Below are positions 44,490 through 54,818 of a DNA stretch of 64,000 bases, piece after piece; position 1 is the first letter of the stretch, and each line of letters begins with the position of its first letter. Location of the stretch: positions 1-64,000 of the forward strand of contig JAFYOU010000006.1 of the NCBI GenBank assembly GCA_017560095.1. Direction: 5' to 3'. A program made the translations under genes and the position numbers. The notes beneath the pieces were generated by a model, which saw nothing but the letters and a program-made list of their open reading frames with translations, ran no database searches and was not told the origin of the DNA. The DNA is from Candidatus Gastranaerophilales bacterium. GTDB taxonomy: Bacteria; Cyanobacteriota; Vampirovibrionia; Gastranaerophilales; Gastranaerophilaceae.

Positions 44490-45611
44490 ATGAATCAAGC
44501 AAATTTAAACTCATTAAATATTGAAAAAATCAAATACTATGCAGCCTTTAGCTTTTTAACAATTAGACCTTTGTTAAAAACAAAACTCTTAGAATACTAT
44601 AATTTTGATATTAAAAAAGCCTGGCTAGCAGATAAAAACGATTTATTGGCCTTTTGCAAACAAGAAGAAATGCCGTACCCTCGAGCCTTTGTCTCTCAAA
44701 GAGCAAAGCTTAATGTTGAAGAATGTTACAAGTTAGCTTTTGAAGATAAAGACGTTAAAATTTTAACAATTGAAGATAAAAAATACCCGCCTCTTCTAAA
44801 AGAAATTCCAGATTATCCAATTTCTTTATATTATAAAGGCGACTTGGACAGTATTTCATATGACTGCAATTTGGCAATTGTTGGCTCAAGAAATGCGTCA
44901 GTTGAAGCAAAACTCGCACTCGACAAAATCCTTTCCGAATTCAAAGGAACAAATTTAACGGTTGTTTCTGGTCTTGCATATGGGATAGATGCACAAGCTC
45001 ACAAATCTGCAATAAAAAACAATTTAAAAACAATAGGCGTTATTGGCTGCGGATTAGATACAACCTATCCAATTCAAAATAAATCTATATATGAAGACAT
45101 AATTAATGGTGCAGGAGTTATTTTTAGCGAATATCCACTGAAAACTCCTCCAATGAGTCATAATTTCCCCCAAAGAAATAGAATTGTAGTAGGAATTTCA
45201 AAAGGCACTCTTGTTGGCGAAGCCCAAATGAAATCAGGAGCAATGATTAGTGCAAATTTAACTCTTGATTATAACAGAGAACTTATGTGTATGCCTGGGA
45301 GCATCATAAATCCAAACACACAAGGGATATATCATTTAATTAAACAAGGCGCAGGAATTGCAATAAATGCACAAGATATTTTAAATCACATGAATTGGGA
45401 TATAATTTCTAAAGAAAAAGAAGAAATAAAATTAAATTTAAGTACTTCTCAAAAAAAAGTTTTAGATATAATATCTCTTGAAGCAAAATCTTTTGATGAG
45501 ATAATTAACCATACTAATATAGATACATCAGAATTAATGATAACTCTTACGGAACTTGAGATCAAAGGGTTGATACTTCAAGAAAATAGCAAATACTATA
45601 AATGCAGATAG
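44490..45611 (+). CDS. dprA: DNA-processing protein DprA
   Basis: Loads RecA on incoming single-stranded DNA during natural transformation. 373 aa: N-terminal helical region, then the Rossmann-like DNA-binding core with AIVGSRNASVEAK near 130, VVSGLAYGIDAQAH near 156, and IISEYPL-type and FPQRNRIVVGIS near 228; a winged helix closes the protein. Probably leaderless: TGaTAAACT (44478-44483) lies 6 nt before the ATG and no Shine-Dalgarno is present. With the pilin and GspF/PilC genes it fits a DNA-uptake capacity. Confidence 0.93.
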   Translation: MNQANLNSLNIEKIKYYAAFSFLTIRPLLKTKLLEYYNFDIKKAWLADKNDLLAFCKQEEMPYPRAFVSQRAKLNVEECYKLAFEDKDVKILTIEDKKYPPLLKEIPDYPISLYYKGDLDSISYDCNLAIVGSRNASVEAKLALDKILSEFKGTNLTVVSGLAYGIDAQAHKSAIKNNLKTIGVIGCGLDTTYPIQNKSIYEDIINGAGVIFSEYPLKTPPMSHNFPQRNRIVVGISKGTLVGEAQMKSGAMISANLTLDYNRELMCMPGSIINPNTQGIYHLIKQGAGIAINAQDILNHMNWDIISKEKEEIKLNLSTSQKKVLDIISLEAKSFDEIINHTNIDTSELMITLTELEIKGLILQENSKYYKCR

Positions 45612-45618
45612 GTTAATA

Positions 45619-47871
45619 ATGGCAAATAAAGAAGAAAAAACATTAGTTATAGTAGAGTCTCCTGCAAAATCTAAAACCATAGGTAAAATTTTAGGGAGCA
45701 ATTATCTAATTAAAGCTTCAATGGGACATGTTAGAGATTTAGCTTCCAAAGGACTTGGTTTTGATATAGAAAACAATTTCAAACCAACTTTTGAAGTTAT
45801 TCCTGAAAAGAAAAAAGTTATTACTGAATTAAATAAAATAGCAAAAACTGTTGACAGAATCTATCTGGCATCCGACCCTGACCGCGAAGGAGAAGCTATT
45901 GCATGGCATGTTAAAGAATGCCTTAAATTCCCTGAAGATAAAATTTTTAGAATTGTTTTTAATGAAATCACACCAAATGCAATTAAAGAGGCAGTAGCAA
46001 ATTATCATCAAATTGACATGTTAAAAGTTGAAGCACAAAAAACACGTCAAATTTTGGATAAACTTGTTGGTTTTAAAATATCTCCAATTCTTTGGGATAC
46101 AATGAAAAACTATAAACTTTCAGCAGGCCGTGTTCAATCTGTAGCGTTAAAAATGATTTGCGAAAGAGAAGATGAAATTGAAGCATTCGTTCCGCAAGAA
46201 TATTGGTCATTAGATGCAATTTTGACTAAGTTAAAAGCTGAATTTAAAGCCGAATTATCTCGTGTAATCAAAAACGAAAAAGATGAAAAACTTGAAATTC
46301 ATAACGAAGATGAAATAAAAGAAATCTTAAAAAATCTTGAAAATGCAAAATATGTTGTTTCAAAAATTACCCCAAGAGATACTCAAAGAAAACCTCAGCC
46401 TCCTTTTATAACTTCAACTTTACAGCGTGAAGCAAGTTCAAAATTGGGTTATGGTGTATCAAAAACCATGCAAATAGCACAAAAGCTGTATGAAGGTATA
46501 GATTTAGGAGATGGTTCTGTTGGTTTAATTACATATATGAGAACAGATTCAACTCGTATATCGGATGATGCAACTGCAGCTGCAAAAGAATACATTACTT
46601 CTAATTTTGGTGCTAATTATTATCCTGAAAAACCAAATGTGTATGCTAAGAAAAAACAAAATACTCAAGATGCGCATGAAGCAATTCGCCCATCATATAT
46701 TGAAAAAACCCCTGAAAGCATCAAAAAATATTTAACTGCCGAGCAATACAAGTTATATAAATTAATTTGGGATAGATTTGTTGCTTCTCAAATGACTAAT
46801 GCTAAAGTTAAAAATTTAACTGTTGATATTACAGCCAATAAATATATTTTTAAAATGGGTTCATCAAAAGTTGTTTTTGATGGTTTTTCAAAGATTTATA
46901 ACGACGAAGAAGATGTTGAAGTTAAAAAATTCCCAGATTTAAAAGTTGGAGATGAACTAGATTTAAAAGAATTATTACCAGAGCAACACTTTACTCAACC
47001 TCCTGCAAGATTCTCTGAAGCAAGTCTTGTTAAACAACTTGAAGAATATGGGATTGGTCGCCCATCAACATATGCACCAATTATTACAAAAATTCAGCAA
47101 AGAAATTACGTTGAAAAAATTGATAATAAATCCCTAAAACCAACTCCGCTAGGAAGAGCTGTTTGTAAACAATTAAATGAAAATTTTGTTGACATTATGG
47201 ACTATAAATTTACTGCTAAAATGGAAGCAAGTCTCGATGATATCGCAGAAGACAAACAAGATAGCATTAAATTTTTAAATAACTTTTGGAAACCATTTTC
47301 AATTACACTAGATGCCGCTTCAAAAAACATGAAAAGAGTTGATATTGAATCAGATAAAACTTGTCCAAATTGCGGAAAACCGATGGTTGTAAAATTATCT
47401 AGATACGGCAAACAGTTTTTAGCATGTTCTGGATACCCAGAATGCAAAACCGCACTTCCAATGGAAGGTTCTGCTCCAGTTGAAGTTCCAGCAGACGAAC
47501 CAACAGATAAAAAATGTGAAAAATGCAATGGCGATATGGTAATAAAAACAGGCCCATATGGGAAATATTACCAATGCTTAAATGAAAAATGCAAAAAAAG
47601 ATTCTCTATAGTAGAGTCATCTGGCGTTTCTTGCCCTGAATGCGAAAAAGCAGGAAGAATTGGCGAGCTTGTAAAAAGAAAATCGCGCTATGGAACATTT
47701 TTCTGGGGATGCTCCAAATATCCAGATTGCTCTTTTGCTCTTTGGGCAGAACCAAACGGAGAAAAGTGTCCGGATTGCGGAAGTTTATTAGTTAAAAAAT
47801 ATTTAAAAAGAGGAAATAAAATCCAATGTTCATCTAAAACTTGCAAATATTCAAAAGATATGGAGGAGTAA
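45619..47871 (+). CDS. topA: DNA topoisomerase I
   Basis: Type IA topoisomerase that relaxes negative supercoils. Toprim domain at the start (VIVESPAKSKTIGKIL; DPDREGEAIAWH near 87-98), catalytic Tyr in GLITYMRTDSTR near residue 305, and four C-terminal zinc ribbons starting near 578 (CPNC, CEKC, CPEC and CPDC, each with a second Cys pair). 750 aa is normal. AGGT lies near the ATG. dprA-topA order is common in bacteria. Confidence 0.97.
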   Translation: MANKEEKTLVIVESPAKSKTIGKILGSNYLIKASMGHVRDLASKGLGFDIENNFKPTFEVIPEKKKVITELNKIAKTVDRIYLASDPDREGEAIAWHVKECLKFPEDKIFRIVFNEITPNAIKEAVANYHQIDMLKVEAQKTRQILDKLVGFKISPILWDTMKNYKLSAGRVQSVALKMICEREDEIEAFVPQEYWSLDAILTKLKAEFKAELSRVIKNEKDEKLEIHNEDEIKEILKNLENAKYVVSKITPRDTQRKPQPPFITSTLQREASSKLGYGVSKTMQIAQKLYEGIDLGDGSVGLITYMRTDSTRISDDATAAAKEYITSNFGANYYPEKPNVYAKKKQNTQDAHEAIRPSYIEKTPESIKKYLTAEQYKLYKLIWDRFVASQMTNAKVKNLTVDITANKYIFKMGSSKVVFDGFSKIYNDEEDVEVKKFPDLKVGDELDLKELLPEQHFTQPPARFSEASLVKQLEEYGIGRPSTYAPIITKIQQRNYVEKIDNKSLKPTPLGRAVCKQLNENFVDIMDYKFTAKMEASLDDIAEDKQDSIKFLNNFWKPFSITLDAASKNMKRVDIESDKTCPNCGKPMVVKLSRYGKQFLACSGYPECKTALPMEGSAPVEVPADEPTDKKCEKCNGDMVIKTGPYGKYYQCLNEKCKKRFSIVESSGVSCPECEKAGRIGELVKRKSRYGTFFWGCSKYPDCSFALWAEPNGEKCPDCGSLLVKKYLKRGNKIQCSSKTCKYSKDMEE

Positions 47872-48719
47872 TGAAATTAGCTTTAATTGGTTATCCTTTA
47901 GGTCATTCTTTAAGTCCAATTTTATACAAAGCAGCCTTTGAAGATTTGGGTATTGATGGAACATATGAAGTTCTTCCAACTGAAAGTGAAGATTTAATTT
48001 CAAGAATTAAATACTTACGCTCAAATAAATATTTTGGGTTCAATGTAACAATTCCACACAAAGTCCCACTAACATTGTTTTTATCCAAATTTGATGAATA
48101 TGTTAATATGACAGGTGCGGTTAATTGCGTAAAAATCAAAGAAGATTCAAGTTTATCAGGATACAACACGGATGTCTGGGGCTTTACACAAGCAATTGAC
48201 GATGTTGATTTACAAGGTAAACATGCTGCCGTACTTGGAACAGGAGGAGCAGCAAGAGCAATCTGCGCAGGACTTTACACTAAAGGTATTGGTAAAATTG
48301 ATATCTACACAAGAAATGTAATTGATTCAAAAGAAACAATAGACACACTAAGAAGCAGATTTGATAAAATTGAAATTAATGCAATTCAATTAAGCTTAAT
48401 GGAAACAATGGAAGATGTTGACATTTTGGTCAACACAACACCACTAGGGATGAAAAACTTTCAAGAAAATTCATCACCCGTTGACGATAAACAAATTGAA
48501 AGCTTAAAAGAAGATGCTATCGTGTATGATATTGTCTACAATCCTTTAAGAACTCCATTGATTTCAAAAGCAATAAAGTACAACAAAAGACATGTTTGCG
48601 GAATAGATATGCTTGTTTTTCAAGCGCAAAGAGCAATGGAAATATGGTGCGGGAAAAAACCTGATGCAAAATTGATGAAAATTAAAGCTCTTGAGGAATA
48701 TATTATAAAAGAACGTTAA
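47871..48719 (+). CDS. aroE: Shikimate dehydrogenase
   Basis: NADP-dependent reduction of 3-dehydroshikimate to shikimate in aromatic amino acid synthesis. 282 aa: substrate site GYPLGHSLSP at residues 6-15, NVTIPHK near 58 (catalytic Lys), NTDVWGF near 98, Rossmann GTGGAARA near 122. The ATG shares its A with the topA stop (TAATG), so translation is coupled; GGAGGAG lies inside the end of topA. An earlier in-frame Met at 47841 is not likely. Confidence 0.95.
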   Translation: MKLALIGYPLGHSLSPILYKAAFEDLGIDGTYEVLPTESEDLISRIKYLRSNKYFGFNVTIPHKVPLTLFLSKFDEYVNMTGAVNCVKIKEDSSLSGYNTDVWGFTQAIDDVDLQGKHAAVLGTGGAARAICAGLYTKGIGKIDIYTRNVIDSKETIDTLRSRFDKIEINAIQLSLMETMEDVDILVNTTPLGMKNFQENSSPVDDKQIESLKEDAIVYDIVYNPLRTPLISKAIKYNKRHVCGIDMLVFQAQRAMEIWCGKKPDAKLMKIKALEEYIIKER

Positions 48720-48833
48720 TTTTTGTAATTTAAATATATGATTTTTTGTAACATTATTGCCTTGAATTAAATTTTATAGTTTAATTAACTAGGATATACA
48801 TATTAATAGTACGTACGGATTTATAGAGTAAAA

Positions 48834-49502
48834 ATGATTAGTGAATCAATAAAACAACAAAAGAAAAAAGGTTTTACCCTTGCGGAAGCACTGGTAACCC
48901 TAGTAATTATCGGGGTTATTGCAGCACTTACAATTCCTGCAATTTTGGTTAACACAGAGCAACATGAATACAAATCAGCTCTTAAAAAAGCATTATCTGC
49001 GCTCAACCAAGTTATTGAGCTAAACGTAGCACTTGAAGGTTATGGGCCACTGGAAGCTGGCTATATGAATAAACCAACAGTAGAAGATAGCTTATTTGAA
49101 ATGTTTAGAAACCGTATGAACGTAATCTCAACCTCTCCAAGATACAATTGGGGAAACACAACGAATTATGCTTTCTTTACAGCTGATGGTATGAGATATG
49201 AGTTCCCAACAAGTCCAAACCAAGGTATGAATGGTACATTTTCTATTACAAATGGGAAATGTGCAACACCAGATGGAAAAATTCAAGACGACCTTGGTGT
49301 TACATACAATAAACCTTGTTTGATTATTGTTGATGTAAATGGTCAAAGAAGACCAAATCCACGTAAAACAAGAGGTTCGTATAAAGTGCCTGGTGCAGGC
49401 GGTAGATCTAAAATTCTAGATGTATTCCCAATTATTGTTACCGATAAAAACGCATATCCTTTTGGTGTCGTAGGTCAACGTGCAATGTTCCAACACGACT
49501 AA
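48834..49502 (+). CDS. Type IV pilin-like pseudopilin
   Basis: 222 aa with a prepilin leader ending KKKG and the mature helix FTLAEALVTLVIIGVIAAL (Glu at +5), processed by prepilin peptidase. The C-terminal globular part has FFTADGMRYEF and INGKCATPDG-like segments typical of the many pseudopilins of this lineage. It is a candidate substrate of the machine that includes the GspF/PilC protein at 10422. No strong Shine-Dalgarno; TATAGA lies 6 nt before the ATG. Confidence 0.88.
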   Translation: MISESIKQQKKKGFTLAEALVTLVIIGVIAALTIPAILVNTEQHEYKSALKKALSALNQVIELNVALEGYGPLEAGYMNKPTVEDSLFEMFRNRMNVISTSPRYNWGNTTNYAFFTADGMRYEFPTSPNQGMNGTFSITNGKCATPDGKIQDDLGVTYNKPCLIIVDVNGQRRPNPRKTRGSYKVPGAGGRSKILDVFPIIVTDKNAYPFGVVGQRAMFQHD

Positions 49503-49517
49503 CATAAAGATTATATT

Positions 49518-49548
49518 AAAAAAGCTCTGCTAACCGCAGAGCTTTTTT
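49518..49548. terminator. Bidirectional terminator between pilin and hisS
   Basis: 13-bp perfect stem AAAAAAGCTCTGC with GCAGAGCTTTTTT, 5-nt loop, A and T runs on both sides; serves the convergent genes. Confidence 0.9.
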
Positions 49549-49582
49549 AATATGTATTAATACATAACCATAACAAAATTCA

Positions 49583-50815
49583 CTACAATTCTTCAATAGA
49601 ATCAAGCTTTATTTGCTCGCCTGACTCGAGATTTTTAACGCTATAAAAACCTTGATTAATTTCATCTTCACCCAAAATAATTGCGCATTTTGCAATTTTA
49701 GAAGCTTTTTCAAGTTGTTTTGCAAATTTTCTACCTTGCATATCAAAATCAACAACTTTGCCTTTTTCTCTTAATTTTTGTGTTAATTTCATTGCTTCTA
49801 AAGAATCTGTTGAAACAACAAAATAATCTATTTTTTTTGACTGAATTTTATTAACAAGGGTAAATAACCTTTCAACCCCCATTGCAAAACCAACAGCAGG
49901 AGTTGGTTGACCTCCTAGCATTTCAACTAAGCCATCATATCTTCCACCACCGCAAACGGCACTTTGAGAACCTAGGGCTGATGATTTAATTTCAAAAACT
50001 GTACGATTATAATAATCTAAACCTCTAACTAAAAGTTTATTTCTTGAATATTTAATATTTAAATTATCAAGATATTTAGTTAATTGATTAAAATGAGTGG
50101 AGCAATCTTCGCAAATATAATCTGCCATAATAACCTTTTTAACGTCAGGAAGTTCAAAGATTTTTTGACAATCTTCATTTTTACAATCCAAAATACGAAG
50201 TGGATTTTTATTGTATCTCATTTTGCAATCGTCACACATATTTTCCAAATATGGTTTTAAAATCTCTTTAATTGATTCTTTATAATCATTTTTACATTTT
50301 GTACAACCCAAAGAATTTAATTCAACTTCTAAATCACCTAAACCAATTGATTTAAGAAAATTAACCGCTGCCAAAATCACCTCAGCATCCGCAGCAGCTT
50401 CTTTAATACCGAACATCTCAACGCCAATTTGATGAAATTGTCTTTGTCTTCCTGCTTGTGGGCGCTCATATCTAAACATTGGGCCAAAATACCAAAATTT
50501 TTGAGGTGGACTTTGGCGAACAATATTGTGCTCAATAAAAGCTCGAACAACTCCCGCAGTATTTTCTGGGCGAAGCGTAATTGAAGCTGAATCTTTATCA
50601 GCTCCGCCAACTGAAAAAGTGTACATTTCTTTATTTACAATATCAGTTGAGTCTCCAACGCCACGAGCAAAAAGTTCAGTTGCTTCAAAAATTGGTGTTT
50701 TAATTTCCTGAAAGCAAGCATTTTGAAAAACATCTTGTGCGTTTTTTAAAATCCATTGCCAAGTTAAACTTTCATCACCAAATATATCTTTTGTTCCACG
50801 TTGAGCTTTAATCAT
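49583..50815 (-). CDS. hisS: Histidyl-tRNA synthetase
   Basis: Class II aminoacyl-tRNA synthetase. 410 aa with RGTKDIFG at 6-13, motif 2 [16 protein letters not shown] near 112, the histidine-binding [14 protein letters not shown] near 262, and motif 3 [11 protein letters not shown] near 308, then the anticodon-binding domain. The insertion with CTKC, CDDC and CKNEDC cysteines is seen in many bacterial HisRS. It overlaps the end of prfB by 8 nt. Confidence 0.97.
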   Translation of the reverse strand: MIKAQRGTKDIFGDESLTWQWILKNAQDVFQNACFQEIKTPIFEATELFARGVGDSTDIVNKEMYTFSVGGADKDSASITLRPENTAGVVRAFIEHNIVRQSPPQKFWYFGPMFRYERPQAGRQRQFHQIGVEMFGIKEAAADAEVILAAVNFLKSIGLGDLEVELNSLGCTKCKNDYKESIKEILKPYLENMCDDCKMRYNKNPLRILDCKNEDCQKIFELPDVKKVIMADYICEDCSTHFNQLTKYLDNLNIKYSRNKLLVRGLDYYNRTVFEIKSSALGSQSAVCGGGRYDGLVEMLGGQPTPAVGFAMGVERLFTLVNKIQSKKIDYFVVSTDSLEAMKLTQKLREKGKVVDFDMQGRKFAKQLEKASKIAKCAIILGEDEINQGFYSVKNLESGEQIKLDSIEEL

Positions 50816-51921
50816 TACCTTTCCTTTCGCCTCTTAAAAAGCTTTCAATAAAGCTGTCAATTTCGCCATTCATTATAGCATCAACATTAGCTGTTTCAAA
50901 ACCAGTTCTATGGTCTTTAACCATTTTGTATGGATGAAAAACGTATGAACGAATTTGAGAGCCAAAATTAACATCCATAACTTCACCTTTTAACAAACCC
51001 ATTTTAGCTTCATATTCAGCCTGTCTTATAGCTAAAAGCTTTGAAGCTAGCATTTGCATAGCAGTTTCTTTGTTTTGCAATTGAGAACGTTGTTGCTGAC
51101 ATTTAACTACAATTCCTGATGGTTTATGTTTTATTCGAACCGCTGTTTCAACTTTATTTACGTTTTGTCCACCAGCACCACCTGAGCGCATAGTGTCAAC
51201 TTCAATTTCATCGGGTTTTATTTCAATTTTTGATTCAAAATCTTCTATAACAGGAGAAACTTCTAAAGATGCAAAACTTGTTTGTCTTTTTCCATTTGCA
51301 TTAAATGGAGAAATTCGAACCAGCCTATGAACTCCTTTTTCGGCTTTTGAATAGCCATAAGCATACAAGCCAGATATTTTAAATGTGGCTGATTTAATTC
51401 CAGCTTCATCACCATCTGATTTATCTAATAATTCCGTAGTGTAATTTTTAAGTTGAGCCCATCTAAGATACATTCTAAATAACATATCTGCCCAATCTTG
51501 AGCGTCAGTTCCACCAGCTCCAGAATTAACCGTTAAAATAGCGTCACACTTGTCATATTCGCCATTTAACATATTTTCTAAATCAAATTTATCAAAATCA
51601 GATTCAAGTTTTGATAAATTTATTGATGTTTCATTAATTAAAGATTCGTCTTCTAATTCTATTGCCACCATAGAATCTTCTAATATACTTTTCCAAGAAT
51701 TGAAATTTTCAAGCTTTAATTTAATTTCTTTTTGCTCCTTTAAAAGTTTTGAAGATAATTCTTGATTAGACCAAATATTTTCAGCTTTCAATTCTTCTTC
51801 AATTTCTTTATTTCTTTTGGATAAATTATCTAAGTCAAAGACACCTTTCTATTGAATTTAGGCGTTCATTAAGTAAATTAATTTTTTGTTTTAATTCATC
51901 AATTAATAAATTATTTTCCAT
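50808..51921 (-). CDS. prfB: Peptide chain release factor 2, with programmed +1 frameshift
   Basis: Releases chains at UGA and UAA. The first 28 codons start at the ATG at 51921 ([17 protein letters not shown]) and end at CTT-TGA-C (TGA at 51835-51837); a +1 slip continues in GAC to give about 370 aa. An AGG just upstream of CTT (AAAGGTGTCTTTGAC) acts as the stimulatory Shine-Dalgarno. RF2 motifs: SPF for stop codon recognition (RISPFNANG) and GGQ ([13 protein letters not shown]). TAAAAT 6 nt before the ATG suggests a leaderless mRNA. Cotranscribed with hisS. Confidence 0.95.
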
Positions 51922-52153
51922 AAAATAATTTTACAATAAAAAATATTTAAACAAAAAAGCTAAAATATAAAATCTTATTTATTTAAAGAAGATTTCATCA
52001 ATATTTTTGTATTATATCGTGTATTTATCCCCATGAATTTCAAAATTCAACACTAGCGTCTTCTAACCATATTAATTCACTTTTTATTGTTTTAGCAATT
52101 TTTTGTTTTCTCATGCTTTGTATATGTATTATTAGCAATACAAGGAATTATAT

Positions 52154-53701
52154 ATGCAAATTAAATTCTCCCCAATTCGTTATCAAAAAGTTTCAAAGAT
52201 GCAAGCACAAACTAGTCCAATAAAATACAAAAAAGAATTATGTAAAGATACAATATCTTTTACTGCCGCAAATAATGGTGTTTACAGTACTTGCGATGCA
52301 GCAAAAATTCTTGAATCAATGAAGACTTCTCCCAATATTGCAATACGACATCTTAATTCTTTATCAACAGAAGAATTTTTAGATTGTGTATTAAACAGAG
52401 GTCAGGAATTTGAAGGAACAACATTCAGGTTAGCTAACGATGAACAACGTAAAACATTTATTGAAATTGCAAAAGAAAAAGGCTGCCTAGGAGATATAAT
52501 ATTTTTTAAAACAGATAAAATAGCACTTTTAGGCTATGGGAATCAGCATCAAGGATGGCGGACCGCTGAAAAAGGTGAATCTTATGGAACATTAAAATAT
52601 TTAATTCCTGCTTGCTTTGAATCAAAAAAAGTTCAAGGGATTTTTAATATGGTAGACGACCCTTTAAAAGAACAAATGCTAAAAACGAAAGAATTTGCAG
52701 AAGCTCTAGGCAGCACATGGAATGATGGGTGCGAAAACAAATACCTTACTTTCCCTGGAATAGCCCATATAACTGAACCCCAAATTGGAAGCAGTGAATC
52801 ATTCTTTGATAATTACCCAGATATTGCTCACGATATTTTAGTTGAAAAATTACAGCAAGCACAACAAGCTTTAAAAAGCGAAGATTCAAATGAAGCAGAT
52901 AAAGCGAGAGCATTAATAGCAGAAATAAGTTCTTTTGCAAAGCAAAAATTGCTTGAAAAATCATCTTTTGATGAAGAGCTCCACTCAAAAGAAGCACATT
53001 TACATAGAACACTTCGCGGCTATAACGATGGGCTTAAAGATGAGAATGAATCAGAAGACAGTGCAAAATCTTTTATAGGGTTAATACAACCACATGACAT
53101 AGAAGAAATTATTAAATCAGGAGATTTAAGGAATATTTCTTCTTCTTATTTATGTGTTTCATTATATAACAGAATAGAAGATGAAAATTTACGAGAACAA
53201 TTTTTAGATAAACAAACAGCATTCGGTATTCCTGTCAGAAAAAGAATTTGGCAAGAAAAATATAAAGCTGAAATAATTAGACTTATTAGACCAGAAGGAG
53301 AAAGTGGTACTAATTCTCTTATTTATGATCAAGATTTTGAAACAACTATGCGTGATTTAAGAGAATTATTTTATGGTGAGCACATACCAGAATTGAAAGA
53401 TTTTTTACTAAATATGGAAGCTCAACAACATGCAAGAGAAATTGATATGTGGCATGAATGGGATGCAATTGACAGCCTAAGATACGAAGGCGAAAAATAT
53501 CCTTTAAACGAATTGTTTAAAGGAAAAATTGGAGACAACAAAACAAAACAACAACAATTTGAAGCAATGCTTGAAGAAATAATTACCAATGAAAGAATAG
53601 CAGCTCATGAAGCGAGTGCTTTGTTAGAAAAATATCAATGTTGCATAAGTCCTGAAGCTTTAGAAGAATTCAGCGATTTTGTATATAATCAAAAACAATA
53701 A
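52154..53701 (+). CDS. Hypothetical protein with N-terminal ISFTA tag
   Basis: 515-aa protein of unknown function. The first 40 residues are basic and low complexity and contain DTISFTAANNG, similar in place to FHPSFKA in the protein at 11676; the rest looks soluble and mostly helical with an acidic middle (residues 225-300). No signal peptide or catalytic motif is recognised. AAGGAA precedes the ATG. Monocistronic, with its own terminator. Confidence 0.6.
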   Translation: MQIKFSPIRYQKVSKMQAQTSPIKYKKELCKDTISFTAANNGVYSTCDAAKILESMKTSPNIAIRHLNSLSTEEFLDCVLNRGQEFEGTTFRLANDEQRKTFIEIAKEKGCLGDIIFFKTDKIALLGYGNQHQGWRTAEKGESYGTLKYLIPACFESKKVQGIFNMVDDPLKEQMLKTKEFAEALGSTWNDGCENKYLTFPGIAHITEPQIGSSESFFDNYPDIAHDILVEKLQQAQQALKSEDSNEADKARALIAEISSFAKQKLLEKSSFDEELHSKEAHLHRTLRGYNDGLKDENESEDSAKSFIGLIQPHDIEEIIKSGDLRNISSSYLCVSLYNRIEDENLREQFLDKQTAFGIPVRKRIWQEKYKAEIIRLIRPEGESGTNSLIYDQDFETTMRDLRELFYGEHIPELKDFLLNMEAQQHAREIDMWHEWDAIDSLRYEGEKYPLNELFKGKIGDNKTKQQQFEAMLEEIITNERIAAHEASALLEKYQCCISPEALEEFSDFVYNQKQ

Positions 53702-53723
53702 AAAGTGCCAATTGGCACTTTTT
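53700..53723 (+). terminator. Terminator of the 515-aa protein gene
   Basis: AAAAAGTGCC-AATT-GGCACTTTTT, a perfect 10-bp stem beginning at the stop codon. Confidence 0.9.
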
Positions 53724-53757
53724 ATTTAACAAAATTTTATTTATTACAAAAAAATAA

Positions 53758-53774
53758 GCGGGCAAAATGCCCGC
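53758..53774 (-). terminator. Terminator of the aldolase gene
   Basis: GCGGGCA-AAA-TGCCCGC followed on the minus strand by TTATTTTTTT, 8 bp after the gene end. Confidence 0.85.
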
Positions 53775-53781
53775 GCTTGAC

Positions 53782-54381
53782 CTAAATTTGTCTAACCATA
53801 TCCACTACATTTTTTGCAGTTTCAATTATTTCTTTTGAGTCTTCTTTGGCATATAATTCTCTGCCAATTCCGACTGCTTTTGCACCAGCTTTTAAATATC
53901 CTTCAACTTCTGAAATTTTTACAAATCCACAAGGCAATAAATTTAAAAATGGCATTGGCTTAACCATTTCTCGAATGTATTCAACTCCACCCATTTCGGC
54001 AACTGGATAAATTTTTATCATTGGCATTCTAGCTTGCCAAGCATTATAAGCCTCATTTGGTGTTGTAACAGATGGAATTAAAAAAGTCGAATAACAAGAA
54101 GCAAAACGAGTTAAATTAGTTTGAAAAATTGGGCTTGAAATTATTTTAGCGCCAACACCCAATGCCTCGTGTGCTTGCTGAGTTGTGATTACACCACCTT
54201 GAGCCACTATTACATTATCTGTTTTCGATATTTTTTCACAAACTTCCAACGGGCAATTAAGCTCTAAAACTTTTATTCCGCCTTCAATGTAACAACGAGC
54301 AAGTTCATAAGCACGCTTGGGATCATCTTCTCTTATGATTCCGTAAATTTTTTCTTGTTTAATAATATCTAAAATTTTCAT
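53782..54381 (-). CDS. KDPG/KHG aldolase-family protein
   Basis: 199-aa class I aldolase-like TIM barrel of the Eda family. The Schiff-base Lys is kept (MIKIYPVAE near 123, compare KFFPA in Eda) and GG of VAQGGVITT and the final AVGIGREL are present. The usual Arg of the LRTP loop is absent (LELNCPLEV), so the substrate may differ from KDPG. The ATG overlaps the upstream stop (ATGA), showing coupling to the STAS-like gene. The partner dehydratase is not in the window. Confidence 0.8.
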   Translation of the reverse strand: MKILDIIKQEKIYGIIREDDPKRAYELARCYIEGGIKVLELNCPLEVCEKISKTDNVIVAQGGVITTQQAHEALGVGAKIISSPIFQTNLTRFASCYSTFLIPSVTTPNEAYNAWQARMPMIKIYPVAEMGGVEYIREMVKPMPFLNLLPCGFVKISEVEGYLKAGAKAVGIGRELYAKEDSKEIIETAKNVVDMVRQI

Positions 54382-54692
54382 GATACAAGAACTGTTCTTT
54401 TCGTTTGAATTTGCTCTTTTATTTGTTGCTCAACATTTCTTAAGCGTAAAATTGAAATTGCACGTTTTGTTTCTTCGTCTTTAACAAGCCAACAAAGTCT
54501 TTTTTTGAAATTTTTAATAAAACAAAAAGTCGAACAAAAAATTGCAGTTTTTGTGGCACTAATTAAATTCATATCGCTAATATCAATAAGATATTTGTCT
54601 TCTTGTTCTTTACAATCTAAATTTAATGAGGTTTTTTCCATTTCAACAACAAATTTGTCATTGGAGAATTTAATATTTTTAATTGTATTCAT
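54378..54692 (-). CDS. Small STAS-like protein
   Basis: 104 aa. KYLIDISDMNLISATKTAIF followed by FKKRLCWLVKDEETKRAISI looks like the central strand-helix of a STAS or anti-sigma-antagonist fold, but the phosphorylatable Ser position is unclear. It ends in the ATGA overlap with the aldolase gene. Function unknown; the fold call is tentative. Confidence 0.5.
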   Translation of the reverse strand: MNTIKNIKFSNDKFVVEMEKTSLNLDCKEQEDKYLIDISDMNLISATKTAIFCSTFCFIKNFKKRLCWLVKDEETKRAISILRLRNVEQQIKEQIQTKRTVLVS

Positions 54693-54818
54693 TGCTTTTC
54701 TTATTTGTCGGTACTATTTAGTTATCGGCTTATTTGGGCAATTTTTAACTTATATTTTTAAAAACTAGTCTTTTTGATGTAGAATAAAAATTAAATAAGA
54801 AATAAAAGATGGTGAAAA

